A stretch of DNA of 64,000 nucleotides from Rhizobium album (GCF_003122325.1 NZ_QFBC01000001.1:558001-622000), one strand, 5' to 3'. Positions 47,326 to 56,842 are shown, numbered from the stretch's first letter. The notes: a model not told the origin generated them from the sequence alone. Translations and numbers: made by a program.

Positions 47326-47874
47326 TTAGCGGCCGGTGAAATCCTGGCAGCTCGCCTCCTGGAGGAAGGCCTGGGCGGCCTGATCGAAGCTTCTGCGCGG
47401 CGCGAGCGTGCGCACCACGGCGTAACCGTCCGGTCTCGGCACTTCGACCAGGATGGACTGCGCCAATTGCTCCGGCAGCGCCTTGCGCAGCGCCGTGAGC
47501 TGGATCGGCGAGGCGATGACGACATCCAGCCCGCCGCCGACCGACGTCCGGTCGTTCATGCTGAAAATCTCGTTCGAGGCGCTGTCGAAGATGGCGAGCG
47601 ACCAGAAGGGCACGCTGCCGCGCGCCTGCAGCCTCAGCGGCACGGCATCGACATCGAAGCTGCAGACCGCAACATGCATGAACGGATCGGCGACCGACAG
47701 GCCGGCCTTATCAGGCTTTGCCGACAGCAGATGAAAACGATTGAGATCGCCGCGCGCCAGAATGCGCGTATAGGCATCGAGGCCGGTGAAATGCGGCAGC
47801 GACAGGATGATGATCAGGTGCAGCAGCACCGCGCCGACCAATCCCACGACGATGGCGAGCAGGATCTTAAGCAT
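47326..47874 (-). CDS. DUF1254 domain protein
   Basis: 182 aa with an N-terminal helix (MLKILLAIVVGLVGAVLLHL). The body (ADPFMHVAVCSFDVDAVPLR, VPFWSLAIFDSASNEIFSMN-DR) is the DUF1254 part of a protein often found fused to DUF1214. Its start overlaps the end of the DUF1214 gene by 8 bp, so they form one unit that probably works as one envelope protein. Confidence 0.85.
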   Translation of the reverse strand: MLKILLAIVVGLVGAVLLHLIIILSLPHFTGLDAYTRILARGDLNRFHLLSAKPDKAGLSVADPFMHVAVCSFDVDAVPLRLQARGSVPFWSLAIFDSASNEIFSMNDRTSVGGGLDVVIASPIQLTALRKALPEQLAQSILVEVPRPDGYAVVRTLAPRRSFDQAAQAFLQEASCQDFTGR

Positions 47875-48457
47875 CGCCGCACCCGAGCAGGCTGACCTTG
47901 GGCATGGAGAGGTCGATAAGCCCGGAGCTGCCGGCCGTCGGCGTATCGAGCAGCGTCAGCGTCAGCCGGAAGGGCACGTTGCCTGTCGGCAGCGGCAGCC
48001 AGTTTCCGGGCTGCGCCCTGGCGGAAACCGTGATCGTGAAGCTGCTGTCGGTTTCGCGCACCACCGTCCAGGAATTGAGGCCGGCGGGCAGCGCAGGGTT
48101 GACGGCAAAGGGCTGGCCGCCGGTGTTGCCGGCATACAGCGTCCACAGGCGGGCATGCGGCGTCTGGCCCGAGACCGCATAGCTGCAGCCGCTGACGAGC
48201 CTGCCGCCGGCATCGTCGACCGATGCGCTGAAGGCGAGACCTTCGGCATTGCCGTAGAGAAGGTTGCCGGCGCGGGCGCGGTGGGATTTGGCATAGGGAT
48301 CGGCCGCCGCGGTCTGCGCATTCGGAAAAGCCTCCCACGCGCCGAGCCGGATCGCCCCGAAACCGGTCGTCACGTTCAGCGCGTAAAGCGTTGAAACGAT
48401 GCCGCCGCCGAAAGCAATGCTGAGTGCGAGCGCGATGAGGAGGGGAACCCGGAACAC
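47867..48457 (-). CDS. DUF1214 domain protein
   Basis: 196 aa with an N-terminal anchor (VPLLIALALSIAFGGGIVST). DPYAKSHRARAGNLLYGNAE and SSFTITVSARAQPGNWLPLP are DUF1214 signatures. It is first in a two-gene overlap with the DUF1254 gene. Activity unknown. Confidence 0.85.
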   Translation of the reverse strand: MFRVPLLIALALSIAFGGGIVSTLYALNVTTGFGAIRLGAWEAFPNAQTAAADPYAKSHRARAGNLLYGNAEGLAFSASVDDAGGRLVSGCSYAVSGQTPHARLWTLYAGNTGGQPFAVNPALPAGLNSWTVVRETDSSFTITVSARAQPGNWLPLPTGNVPFRLTLTLLDTPTAGSSGLIDLSMPKVSLLGCGDA

Positions 48458-48647
48458 GTCTATGGCAAGCCTTTGATCACAAGGGTTCGAGGGTTAGCAT
48501 TGATTCTGCCGGGGGGAAATGGGCAGGGTGTATCGGAATGGCACGGCATCGGCTGTGCTTGCACCGGGAACGCGGGGCAAGGCGGTTGCAAGGTCCGCTC
48601 CGGCACCGCTCCCGGCTGATTGCCTATTGTTGCACCTTTTCGCCGCT

Positions 48648-50801
48648 TCACTCGGCGCTTGCGACCTTCTGGGTGCCGAGCGGCGGTGCGTTCTTCAGCT
48701 TGTCGCCGACGTCGCGCAGCAGGCGGGTGACGTCGATGGAGAGCGAGCGCGGGCGGATGAGCGGCGGCAGGCCGGTTTCGGAGCCTTTTTCGGTGGTTTT
48801 CGCCACCAGGGCAGGACCGACATGGTTGCCGCTCGGGAAGGGATTCTCGATGCCGGGAATGGCCTTCAGCTCGATGCCCTGGTGGGCGTAATCCATCAGC
48901 CGCTTGAAGGTCATCGCCGGCAGAGAGCCGCCGGTCATGTTGTTGGTCGAGGTATAGTCGTCGTTGCCGAACCAGACGGCGCAGGTGTAGTTGCCGGTGA
49001 AACCGACGAACCAGGCGTCGCGATAGGCCTGCGTCGTGCCGGTCTTGCCGGCGGTGACGATGCCGCCGTCGAGCGCCGCCTTGCGGGCGGTGCCGGACAC
49101 CGGGATCTGCGACAGCATGTAGTTCATCGAGGCGGTCGCCTGTTCCGACAGCACCCGATGCGGCGGCGGCTCGTCACGGTCGAAATCGTAGAGGATGCGG
49201 CCGTCGTAGCTGATGATCTGGCTGAGGCCGTGGCGGCGCGATTGCAGGCCGCCGGCGGGGAAGACGGAGTAGCCGGTGGCCTGGTCGAGCACGGTGAGTT
49301 CCGACGTGCCGAGCGGAATGGTCTTGTCGGAGCGGATCGGCGTTTCGACGCCGAAATCCTTGGTGGTCTTGACGATGGTGTCGATGCCGAGAACGTCCTT
49401 GGCAAGCCGGACGGGGACGGTGTTGATCGATTTCGCCAGCGCCACCGCCAGCGTCACCCGACCGGCATAGGAGCGGCCGTAATTCTGCGGCGACCAGCCG
49501 CGCCAGGTGATCGGCCCGTCGGAGATGACCGTCTGCGGCGTCATGCCCTTTTCCATCGCCGCCGCATAGGTATAGACCTTGAACGAGGAGCCCGGCTGGC
49601 GCAGCGCCTTGGTGGCGCGGTTGAACTGGCTCTCGCCGTAATCCCGCCCGCCGACCATGGCGCGCACGGCGCCGCCGTTCTCGATCATCACGAGGGCCCC
49701 CTGCTTGACGCGGTAGGGCTCGCCATATTCGCGCAGGCTGGTCTCGACCGAATCTTCCGCCGCCTTCTGCAGGCCCATGTCGATGGTGGTGCGCACCACC
49801 AGGGAATGTTCGGGGAAACGGCTGGACAGACGCTGCACCTCGTCGAAGGCCCAGTCGAGGAAGAAATCGGGAGCTTCCATCTCGTTACGGTCGATGACCG
49901 TCGCCGGGTTGCGGCGGGCGGCGATCACCTGGCCTTCGGTCATCATGCCGCTCTGCACCAGGTTGCTCAGGACCTCGTTGGCGCGGGCGCGGGCGGCCGG
50001 CAGGTTGACGTGCGGCGCATATTTCGCCGGGGCCTTGAACAGGCCGGCGAGGATCGCGGCTTCGGCAAGATCGACCTCGGTGATCGACTTGCCGAAATAG
50101 AACTGCGCCGCCGCCGCCGCGCCGAAGGTGCCGCCGCCCATATAGGCGCGGTCGAGATAGGTGCGCAGGATCTCCTTCTTGGAGAGGTTGGCTTCCAGCC
50201 ACAGGGCAAGGAAGGCTTCCTTGATCTTGCGTTCGAGCGAGCGCTCGTTGGTGAGGAACAGGTTCTTGGCGAGCTGCTGCGTCAGCGTCGAGCCGCCCTG
50301 CACGACGCCGCCGGCGCGGGCGTTTTCGCTCATGGCGCGGGCGAGGCCAATGAAATCGATGCCGAAATGATCGAAGAAACGGCGGTCTTCGGTGGCGAGC
50401 ACGGCCTTGACGAAATAATCCGGCAGGTCGTCGATGGCGACGGAATCCTCATGGATGATGCCGCGGTGGCCGATGACGTTGCCGTAGCGATCGAGGAAGG
50501 TGACGGCGAAATCGCCGTGGTTGCGCCAGTCGTCCTTGGTTTCCTCGAAGGCGGGCTGGGCGAGCGTCAGCATCACCACGGCGCCGGCGGTGCCGAGGGT
50601 GGCGGCCTCGCCGACGACTTCGAACACCGCCCGTTTCCAGCCGCGGACGCGAAAACGGCGGAAGAAGATCGTGACGTCTTCCCAGATCTCGGCAAAACGA
50701 AAGCCGGCATTCCAGACGGTGGAATCGATCCAGGAATCGATGCGCAACAGGAGATGGCGCTTCCTGCGGGGGCGGTTTTCGGGGGAGAAAGGGTCCTGCA
50801 C
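48648..50801 (-). CDS. Penicillin-binding protein 1A-type (transglycosylase/transpeptidase)
   Basis: 717 aa from GTG 50801. A basic N-terminus and one helix (about residues 62-82) are followed by GT51, with catalytic Glu138 in ATEDRRFFDHFG and GGSTLTQQLAKNLFLT. The transpeptidase has Ser405-x-x-Lys408 (SSFK), SIN at 458-460 and KTG at 586-588. It builds and crosslinks peptidoglycan in the periplasm. It is a single gene. Confidence 0.95.
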   Translation of the reverse strand: MQDPFSPENRPRRKRHLLLRIDSWIDSTVWNAGFRFAEIWEDVTIFFRRFRVRGWKRAVFEVVGEAATLGTAGAVVMLTLAQPAFEETKDDWRNHGDFAVTFLDRYGNVIGHRGIIHEDSVAIDDLPDYFVKAVLATEDRRFFDHFGIDFIGLARAMSENARAGGVVQGGSTLTQQLAKNLFLTNERSLERKIKEAFLALWLEANLSKKEILRTYLDRAYMGGGTFGAAAAAQFYFGKSITEVDLAEAAILAGLFKAPAKYAPHVNLPAARARANEVLSNLVQSGMMTEGQVIAARRNPATVIDRNEMEAPDFFLDWAFDEVQRLSSRFPEHSLVVRTTIDMGLQKAAEDSVETSLREYGEPYRVKQGALVMIENGGAVRAMVGGRDYGESQFNRATKALRQPGSSFKVYTYAAAMEKGMTPQTVISDGPITWRGWSPQNYGRSYAGRVTLAVALAKSINTVPVRLAKDVLGIDTIVKTTKDFGVETPIRSDKTIPLGTSELTVLDQATGYSVFPAGGLQSRRHGLSQIISYDGRILYDFDRDEPPPHRVLSEQATASMNYMLSQIPVSGTARKAALDGGIVTAGKTGTTQAYRDAWFVGFTGNYTCAVWFGNDDYTSTNNMTGGSLPAMTFKRLMDYAHQGIELKAIPGIENPFPSGNHVGPALVAKTTEKGSETGLPPLIRPRSLSIDVTRLLRDVGDKLKNAPPLGTQKVASAE

Positions 50802-50995
50802 CTGAATTCAAATTCCCGCTGAATGGCGCTTCAGCCTTGACGTGGCCACATCGAGCCGCCAGAGCATGAAGCCATACCGATACGCTCGTTTGGTTAAAGA
50901 ACCGATATGGGGCAATTTTTGGTCGATTTGCTGGAAAAGAACAAGGCGGTGCCGGCGGAATTCCAAACCGCGGGCGGCGGGTATGGAAAGATGCG

Positions 50996-51463
50996 ATGAC
51001 GGACGGCGAGCCCTTCTGGAAAAACAAGAGCCTGGACCAGATGAACCAGGCGGAATGGGAAAGCCTCTGCGACGGCTGCGGGCTCTGTTGCCTCAACAAG
51101 CTGGAGGACTGGGACACCGGCGAGGTGGTGTTCACCTCCGTCGCCTGCCGGCTGCTCGACGGCGAGAGCTGTCGGTGCTCCGACTACCCGAACCGCCAGG
51201 CGACCGTGCCGGACTGCATCCAGCTGACGCCGAAGACCGTCCGCGACATCACCTGGCTGCCGCCGACCTGCGGCTACCGGCTGGTGCGCGACGGCGAGGA
51301 CCTCTACTGGTGGCACCCGCTGGTTTCGGGCGATCCGGAGACGGTGCACCAGGCGGGCATTTCCGCGCAGGGCCGGACGGTGAGCGAAGAGGAGGTGGAT
51401 GTCGAGGATTTCGAGGACTATGTCGTTGAATGGCCGCTGACCGTGGGTGAGGGGCGGGAATGA
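50996..51463 (+). CDS. YcgN family cysteine-cluster protein (UPF0260)
   Basis: 155 aa. The N-terminal cluster [14 protein letters not shown] with later [14 protein letters not shown] and DCIQLT cysteines is the YkgJ/YcgN-type metal or Fe-S motif. Function unknown. Its TGA overlaps the ATG of the LysE gene. Confidence 0.9.
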   Translation: MTDGEPFWKNKSLDQMNQAEWESLCDGCGLCCLNKLEDWDTGEVVFTSVACRLLDGESCRCSDYPNRQATVPDCIQLTPKTVRDITWLPPTCGYRLVRDGEDLYWWHPLVSGDPETVHQAGISAQGRTVSEEEVDVEDFEDYVVEWPLTVGEGRE

Positions 51464-52083
51464 TCGAGGGACTGCCGCCCGAACTCTGGACCTTCGTGCT
51501 GGCATCCTTTCTCATCGAGCTGACGCCGGGGCCGAACATGACCTGGCTGGCGATGCTGGCCGTCGTGGAAGGACGATTGCGGGGTTACGCCGCCGTTGCC
51601 GGCATCGGGCTGGGGCTGGGATTGCTGGGGGCGGCCGCCGCGATCGGCCTTGCCGAACTGGTGCAGGCCTCCGCCGTCCTCTACCAGACGCTGCGCTGGG
51701 CGGGTGTCGCCTTCCTGCTCTACCTGGCCTATGACGGATGGCGCGGGGAACCGGCGGCGGGGCCGCAGGATCTCACCATCAATCTGCGCCGCGCCTTTCT
51801 GCGCGGGCTGACGACCAATCTGCTCAATCCCAAGGCGGCGATCTTCTACATCGCCGTGTTGCCGACCTTCGTCGCCCCCGGGCCACCGCCGGGCGGGCAG
51901 ATCGCAACGCTGACGGCTGCCTATGTGGCGGTCGCCACGCTGGTGCATGCCGCCATCGTCACCCTGTGCGGCACCTTCACGAGCCTTGTCGGCAAGAGCG
52001 GGCGCGAGACGGCGGTGCGGCGGGCGCTTTCCGTCGGCCTGGCGCTGGTGGCGCTGTGGTTTGCCTGGACGACGGCGAAATGA
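51460..52083 (+). CDS. LysE/RhtB family amino-acid exporter
   Basis: 207 aa, six helices. [19 protein letters not shown] holds the canonical PGP motif, and [20 protein letters not shown] the second signature. It overlaps ycgN by 4 bp. It is only distantly similar to the LysE at 12247. Confidence 0.88.
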   Translation: MIEGLPPELWTFVLASFLIELTPGPNMTWLAMLAVVEGRLRGYAAVAGIGLGLGLLGAAAAIGLAELVQASAVLYQTLRWAGVAFLLYLAYDGWRGEPAAGPQDLTINLRRAFLRGLTTNLLNPKAAIFYIAVLPTFVAPGPPPGGQIATLTAAYVAVATLVHAAIVTLCGTFTSLVGKSGRETAVRRALSVGLALVALWFAWTTAK

Positions 52084-52110
52084 GAAAATCCGCGAATAGG
52101 AAAATAATCC

Positions 52111-52139
52111 TTGACGGCGTGACGGTGGTCTGATAGGGT
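52111..52139 (+). promoter_or_regulatory. Promoter of the phage/GTA-like packaging genes
   Basis: TTGACG (52111-52116), 17-bp spacer, TAGGGT (52134-52139). It lies between lysE and the first packaging gene, followed by a ~100-nt leader ending in AGGTGGGTGGC before the ATG at 52249. Confidence 0.6.
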
Positions 52140-52248
52140 TTTGGCATAGTCGGAAAGTTGCGGCCGGATGGGGCGCGGCGGATCGGGGACGAAGCGGCAG
52201 CGCGAAAGCGCGGGCCGCTTTTTTGTTGGCTTTTTTCAGGTGGGTGGC

Positions 52249-52842
52249 ATGGCGGCGGTGGTGGAATTCGATGCCGGACTGTTCGGGACCTGGCCGGCGG
52301 CGCCGGTCTATGACGGCCGGTCGACGGCGGAGCGCGAGGCGGAAGACGGCCTGCAGGCGGCGGCGCGGCGGGTGGTGCTGGAGGTGAAGTCGCGCGAGGA
52401 CGGCGGCGAGGACCTGCGGCTGCTGCTCAACGACATGACCCGCGAGATGCGGGCGCAATTCGATTATTTTCGCCAGCTTCGCGGCGCTGCCGAACGGCTG
52501 ACGGACGGCGAGGCCGACGAGGCGGCGGCGAAGGCGGCGCGGGCGGATGTGAAGGCTGCGACGGATGCGATGTCGCTGATCGTGCGCACGCTGGAAAAGG
52601 TCGATGCGCTGCAGCGGCAGCTTGCCCATGATCGGGCCATGGAGGCGGAACGCCATGTCGATACGGCCGGACTGGCGGATGCCAGGACGTATTTCCTGTC
52701 TCTCATCGACAGCCGCGCCGCCGAGGAAGCCGGACGGCGTTTCGAACAGTTCAAGCGCGACTGGCTTGCAGCGCGTGCTCCGCCCGGAGCCGATGACGGT
52801 GGCGGGCAATCGCAAGACTCGGCGGGTGCTGGAGGCGGTTGA
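52249..52842 (+). CDS. Terminase small-subunit-like / first packaging-cluster protein
   Basis: 197 aa from ATG 52249 (AGGTGG upstream). It is mostly helical: LLLNDMTREMRAQFDYFRQL, AKAARADVKAATDAMSLIVR, TLEKVDALQRQLAHDRAME. It shows no database-style motif I can name, but the position directly before a large terminase, with overlapping frames, fits the TerS-like first gene of rhizobial gene transfer agent clusters. The tail is Gly/Asp-rich. Confidence 0.55.
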   Translation: MAAVVEFDAGLFGTWPAAPVYDGRSTAEREAEDGLQAAARRVVLEVKSREDGGEDLRLLLNDMTREMRAQFDYFRQLRGAAERLTDGEADEAAAKAARADVKAATDAMSLIVRTLEKVDALQRQLAHDRAMEAERHVDTAGLADARTYFLSLIDSRAAEEAGRRFEQFKRDWLAARAPPGADDGGGQSQDSAGAGGG

Positions 52843-53626
52843 GCGCCGGGCCGGCGAGGTTTTGCAACGGCATGCGGGCGAGATGGCGGTGATCGGCGAC
52901 GGACGCAAGGTTTTGACGCCGCTGGCCATGGCGGCCGCGGCGGCGGTTTGGGCTGGACGGCGGGTGGCGGCGGAGACCCAAGGCGTCGGTGTCACGGCGT
53001 ATGCCGGAGATGGTGGCGAAGCGAATGGGGCGCCCGGTGAAGGCAAGGCGGTTATCGTGACGTCGAAAGCGGCGACGACGTGTCGGGAAGATGCGAAAGT
53101 CTCTACGCAACGGCCCGGCGGTGACGATTTTGCGGGGCGCGGGGATGGTTTGCGGGGCGCAGCGGCGGTGATGTCGCCTTCGGAGAGGCGGGGATCGGAC
53201 ATCCGGCAGGATCTGGCCGCGCATCTGCTGCACGAATGGTGTTTTCAGGGACGCCGCGAACAGCAGGCGCCCGAAGGTGACTGGCGCAATTGGCTGATCT
53301 TGGGCGGGCGCGGTTCGGGCAAGACGCGGGCCGGCGCCGAATGGGTGCATGGGCTGGCGACGGGACATCCCCTGGCGGGCGAGTTGCGGATCGCACTGGT
53401 GGCGGAGACGCTGGGCGATGCCCGCGAGGTGATGATCGACGGGGTATCCGGCATCTGCCGGATCGCCCGGCGGATGCGGCCATCCTTCGAGGCGTCGCGG
53501 CGGCGGCTCGTCTGGCCGAACGGGGCGATGGCGCAGATCTTTTCCTCCGAGGACCCGGAGAGTTTGCGCGGGCCGCAATTCCACTTTGCCTGGTGCGACG
53601 AGCTGGACTTTATGAAAAGCGGATAA
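52793..53626 (+). pseudogene. Large terminase (GTA/prophage DNA packaging), truncated by an island
   Basis: 277 codons from ATG 52793 (GGAG upstream), overlapping the previous gene by 50 bp. The ATPase start is clear: WLILGGRGSGKTRAGAEWV (Walker A), IALVAETLGDAREVMIDG, RRRLVWPNGAMAQIFSSEDP and FHFAWCDEL (Walker B). After DEL (53605) the protein ends in six unrelated residues and TAA. The rest of the ATPase and the whole nuclease domain are missing. The first ~125 residues are an unusual extension. The break coincides with a sharp fall in GC. Confidence 0.85.
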
Positions 53627-54230
53627 GCCAGCGATACTCCTTCCGTTGCATTTATTGAAAAATGACGTGGCCGCTTCTAGGTGCAAAGGTGCGCACGACC
53701 GCTTTCATTCGAACCTCCACGTCTAAAAGCTCCATCGAAAAGGCGTGTGTTAAATGTCGACTCACCGCGTTAGGTTCGGATCTAATTGTTTTTGGGAAGC
53801 GAACGAAGTGCGCTTTCTAAGCTTGCTCCAACACAACAAGCCAGAAATATTGTTTGTCTCAGAAGCCTGTTGATATTTCATCTGTTTCTAATTTTTAATT
53901 TAAAAACCCATGGTGCCAAATCTCTGTTGGGCGCAACTTTATCGTGACAACCAGTCTTGGCTGAAACAGCGTAGGCAGGTTGCGATAGGTTAATTTAACG
54001 TTAACAAACGTTGAAAAATATCAACTAATTTCAGCCAGTTACAAAGTTTTTTCGCGTTAAAATGCGTTAATGTCGATTGACATCATATTAACCTTCTCGC
54101 TAAGAATTAATCATTCAAGACGAATCGACTTCAGGTTGATTTCTTCTTTTCGCGTAACCGAAGACATAAAGACTTCGTCGTCTCGCCAAACGGGCATTTT
54201 CGTTAAAAATCAATTCTATAGGTGGCCTCG
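53627..54230 (+). promoter_or_regulatory. 600-bp AT-rich region upstream of the flagellin gene
   Basis: No gene is visible. It contains a consensus CtrA box (53990-54005) and several further TTAA-rich stretches between 54055 and 54115. A strong ribosome binding site (AGGTGG) precedes the flagellin ATG. Confidence 0.5.
53990..54005 (+). promoter_or_regulatory. CtrA-type box upstream of the island flagellin
   Basis: TTAATTTAACGTTAAC equals TTAA-N7-TTAAC. In this AT-rich DNA a chance match is more likely than in the backbone, so the call is cautious; flagellar genes are frequent CtrA targets. Confidence 0.45.
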
Positions 54231-56255
54231 ATGACAAGCATCCTGACCAACGGCGCAGCTATATCCGCGCTTGATACACTCCGTTCAATCAACAATCACT
54301 TGGAGGCGACCCAGCAGCGGATCAGTTCGGGTCTGCGAGTCAGAACGGCTTCGGATAATGCTGCTTACTGGTCGATTTCGACGACCATGCGATCCGACAA
54401 CATGGCACTTTCAACAGTTGCAGACGCATTAGGTTTAGGTGCTGCAAAAATTGACACCACCTATACAGGGCTTGAATCCACGGTCGATATTTTGAGTGAA
54501 TTTCGCGCCAAATTGGTTGCCGCTAAAGAGCCTGGAATTGACAAAAGCAAAATTCAGAAAGAATTGAATCAATTCAAGGAGCAACTAAAATCGATTGCAG
54601 CTTCATCCAGCTTTAGCGGTGTCAATTGGCTTGAGACTAATGTACCACAAAATCTGCGGCATTTGCCGAGTTTACCCACTGATATTGTTTCCTCATTTAT
54701 TCGTTCGTCTGATGGCTCCGTTAGGGTTGGCACTACAACAATTGACGTCGCTGAGATTAGTCTTTTCAATTTAGGTGGAGGCGGGTCTCTGCAAAAATCT
54801 CCAGGCTCCCTGGGTACCATAGGAGGCTTTCGAACTGCTTCTCTTAATGCAGTCGGAGTTGGCGGAACTGACATACGAGCTACAACCGGTTTTCCATTTG
54901 CTCTTACGAGTTCCGATGTCATCAGCTTTGATGTTGCTGTGGACGGGTTGATCTCACAAACAGTTACGATAGACAAAACCCTAGTGGATGCAACTCTCGG
55001 CATTGCAAATGGCAATATCGCAACGCATGCTGCATTCGCAACTGTACTAAATCAAGCACTGGTTGCGGCTGGCGTTGATTCCTATGTTTATGCCGATCTC
55101 ACGGGTTCTCAACTGACGTTTATCAGCAAGGGTAATACTGGAGCGCCAACATCGAGTGTTGTCGTCGATAACATTACTCGCAACCCACCTGGTCCTACCG
55201 GTTTCTCTTCGGGGTATGAACAACGTGCAACAACTGGACTGCCGCTGGTTCTCTCTGTTGGTGAACAGATAAACCTAGATATCAGCGTCGATGGTCTAGC
55301 TTCACAAACGCTCACAATTGATGATTCTCTTATCAACTCCTCGCTTGGCGTAGTTAATGGAACCATCAATGACGCAGATGACTACGTTGCAGTGTTAACG
55401 CAGGCATTGATCAATGCAGGAGCCGGTAGCAATATTCAGGTCATGAAGGTATTTGGCTCATCAATACGTTTCACAAGCACTGAATCATCCGGCGGTTCTT
55501 TTAGTGGCGTAACGCTAAGCAATATTGTCAGGACGCCATCAGGAGCAAGTGGTTTAGCAGGTGGTGGTTCAATTGGAAGTGCGGCTTATGTAAGGGCAAA
55601 TGGATATTACGCGCAGGCACAATACACTTTTACAACGCCGTTTACTGTTACGTCTGGTTCTCTCATTAGCTTCGATGTTAAAGTGGGGACGGGGACTCAG
55701 ACAACAATAAACATCGACCGTAACCTTGTAGATGCCGCCCTTGGTACATCGGATGGCCTTGTGAACTCCGCAGCAGCCATGGCGACCGTTCTAAGCCAAG
55801 CTCTAACGGGACAGGATGTAACTGTGACTTCCAGCGGTTCGCAGGTTATTTTTGATATCGATCCAGCACAAGGATTTAGCGCTAATTTCCTCATCAGTGA
55901 TGTAAGTGACAACGTCAAGTATCGTGGTGCGGATTTTGACATTGTGGATGTCGATATTACTGATCCTGTGAATGATCTCGACAACTACATTGACGGGGTT
56001 GATGCCATGCTTGAGCGGGTGGTGAATTCGGCTGCAGCGTTGGGTGCAATCAAAACCCGCGTTGATATCCAAACGGATTTTGCACATACCCTCATGGACA
56101 CATTGGATAAGGGAATTGGTCGATTAGTCGATGCTGAAATGGGTGAGGCTTCAACCCGTTTGAAAGCTTTGCAAACTCAGCAACAATTGGGGATTCAAGC
56201 ATTGCAGATTGCAAACAGCAACGCCGAAAACATTCTGCAGCTGTTTAACCAATAA
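54231..56255 (+). CDS. Oversized flagellin with three homologous central inserts
   Basis: 674 aa from ATG 54231, which gives the rhizobial N-terminus MTSILTNGAAISALDTLRSI. N-terminal D0/D1 (about residues 1-145; RISSGLRVRTASDNAAYWSI) and C-terminal D1/D0 (about 570-674; GEASTRLKALQTQQQLGIQA, LQIANSNAENILQLF) are intact. Between them three related ~115-residue modules begin near nt 54870, 55216 and 55576, each with xxVxIDxxLVDxxLG and a xxVLxQAL helix. Rhizobial flagellins are usually 300-430 aa. Codon use is AT-rich. No other flagellar genes are nearby. Confidence 0.92.
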   Translation: MTSILTNGAAISALDTLRSINNHLEATQQRISSGLRVRTASDNAAYWSISTTMRSDNMALSTVADALGLGAAKIDTTYTGLESTVDILSEFRAKLVAAKEPGIDKSKIQKELNQFKEQLKSIAASSSFSGVNWLETNVPQNLRHLPSLPTDIVSSFIRSSDGSVRVGTTTIDVAEISLFNLGGGGSLQKSPGSLGTIGGFRTASLNAVGVGGTDIRATTGFPFALTSSDVISFDVAVDGLISQTVTIDKTLVDATLGIANGNIATHAAFATVLNQALVAAGVDSYVYADLTGSQLTFISKGNTGAPTSSVVVDNITRNPPGPTGFSSGYEQRATTGLPLVLSVGEQINLDISVDGLASQTLTIDDSLINSSLGVVNGTINDADDYVAVLTQALINAGAGSNIQVMKVFGSSIRFTSTESSGGSFSGVTLSNIVRTPSGASGLAGGGSIGSAAYVRANGYYAQAQYTFTTPFTVTSGSLISFDVKVGTGTQTTINIDRNLVDAALGTSDGLVNSAAAMATVLSQALTGQDVTVTSSGSQVIFDIDPAQGFSANFLISDVSDNVKYRGADFDIVDVDITDPVNDLDNYIDGVDAMLERVVNSAAALGAIKTRVDIQTDFAHTLMDTLDKGIGRLVDAEMGEASTRLKALQTQQQLGIQALQIANSNAENILQLFNQ

Positions 56256-56337
56256 ATCACCGTAGGAAATACGGGATTTAAATACTGCATGAATCAGGTA
56301 ATTATGACTCGACCTTTCCTGAATAAGCTGTATATCT

Positions 56338-56820
56338 ATGGATATCAAAGAATATTCAGGAAAGGATTTTCGCATTTCACACCTAAAATCTCTAAAATTC
56401 GCTTCTGTTGCTTCGATTAATACGAATATCGATCCGATTCAAAAGGATCGAGAAAAAATGATCTCTGCTTTGACTGAACAGAAACGGATGGTGGAAGCAA
56501 AAATCACCGGTCAGACTTTCGCTCCAACTCATATCATTCGTCGTAAAAATGACGAAGGAAAGCTCGTCAAGGTCGAAGTTCCGAAACGATTGCGTCAAGG
56601 TTGGTTCAATGATGCAAGTGGCAAGCTATTCTTCTCTGTGCGTTATGCTGGTAAGATTATCGAGTTTGCGAAGGACAAGAACGCCATCGAGGTCGGTGAG
56701 TTTTCCAATCTTCCGGGTGTCCTAGACACACTGATGGAAGCTGTTCGTGCCGGTGAACTCGATACGCATCTCACAACTGCAACTGCTGAACGTCGCAAGC
56801 TTTTGCGCAAAGCCGGATAA
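56338..56820 (+). CDS. DUF6641 family protein
   Basis: 160 codons from ATG 56338, which lacks a ribosome binding site. Homologues, as I recall them, start at a point equivalent to ISHLKSLKF, where AAGGA stands 7 nt before an ATT codon at 56374, so ATT may be the true start. FAPTHIIRRKNDEGKLVKVE, RLRQGWFNDASGKLFFSVRY and AVRAGELDTHL are the family blocks. DUF6641 genes occur on plasmids and phages; the function is unknown. Confidence 0.65.
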   Translation: MDIKEYSGKDFRISHLKSLKFASVASINTNIDPIQKDREKMISALTEQKRMVEAKITGQTFAPTHIIRRKNDEGKLVKVEVPKRLRQGWFNDASGKLFFSVRYAGKIIEFAKDKNAIEVGEFSNLPGVLDTLMEAVRAGELDTHLTTATAERRKLLRKAG

Positions 56821-56842
56821 TCGCCTCGAGCATTGTCAACTG

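Noticed and set aside
54055-54075. Second CtrA-like pair near the flagellin (TTAA-N6-TTAA)
   Set aside because: Spacing is 6 instead of 7 and the DNA is AT-rich, so the match is weak.
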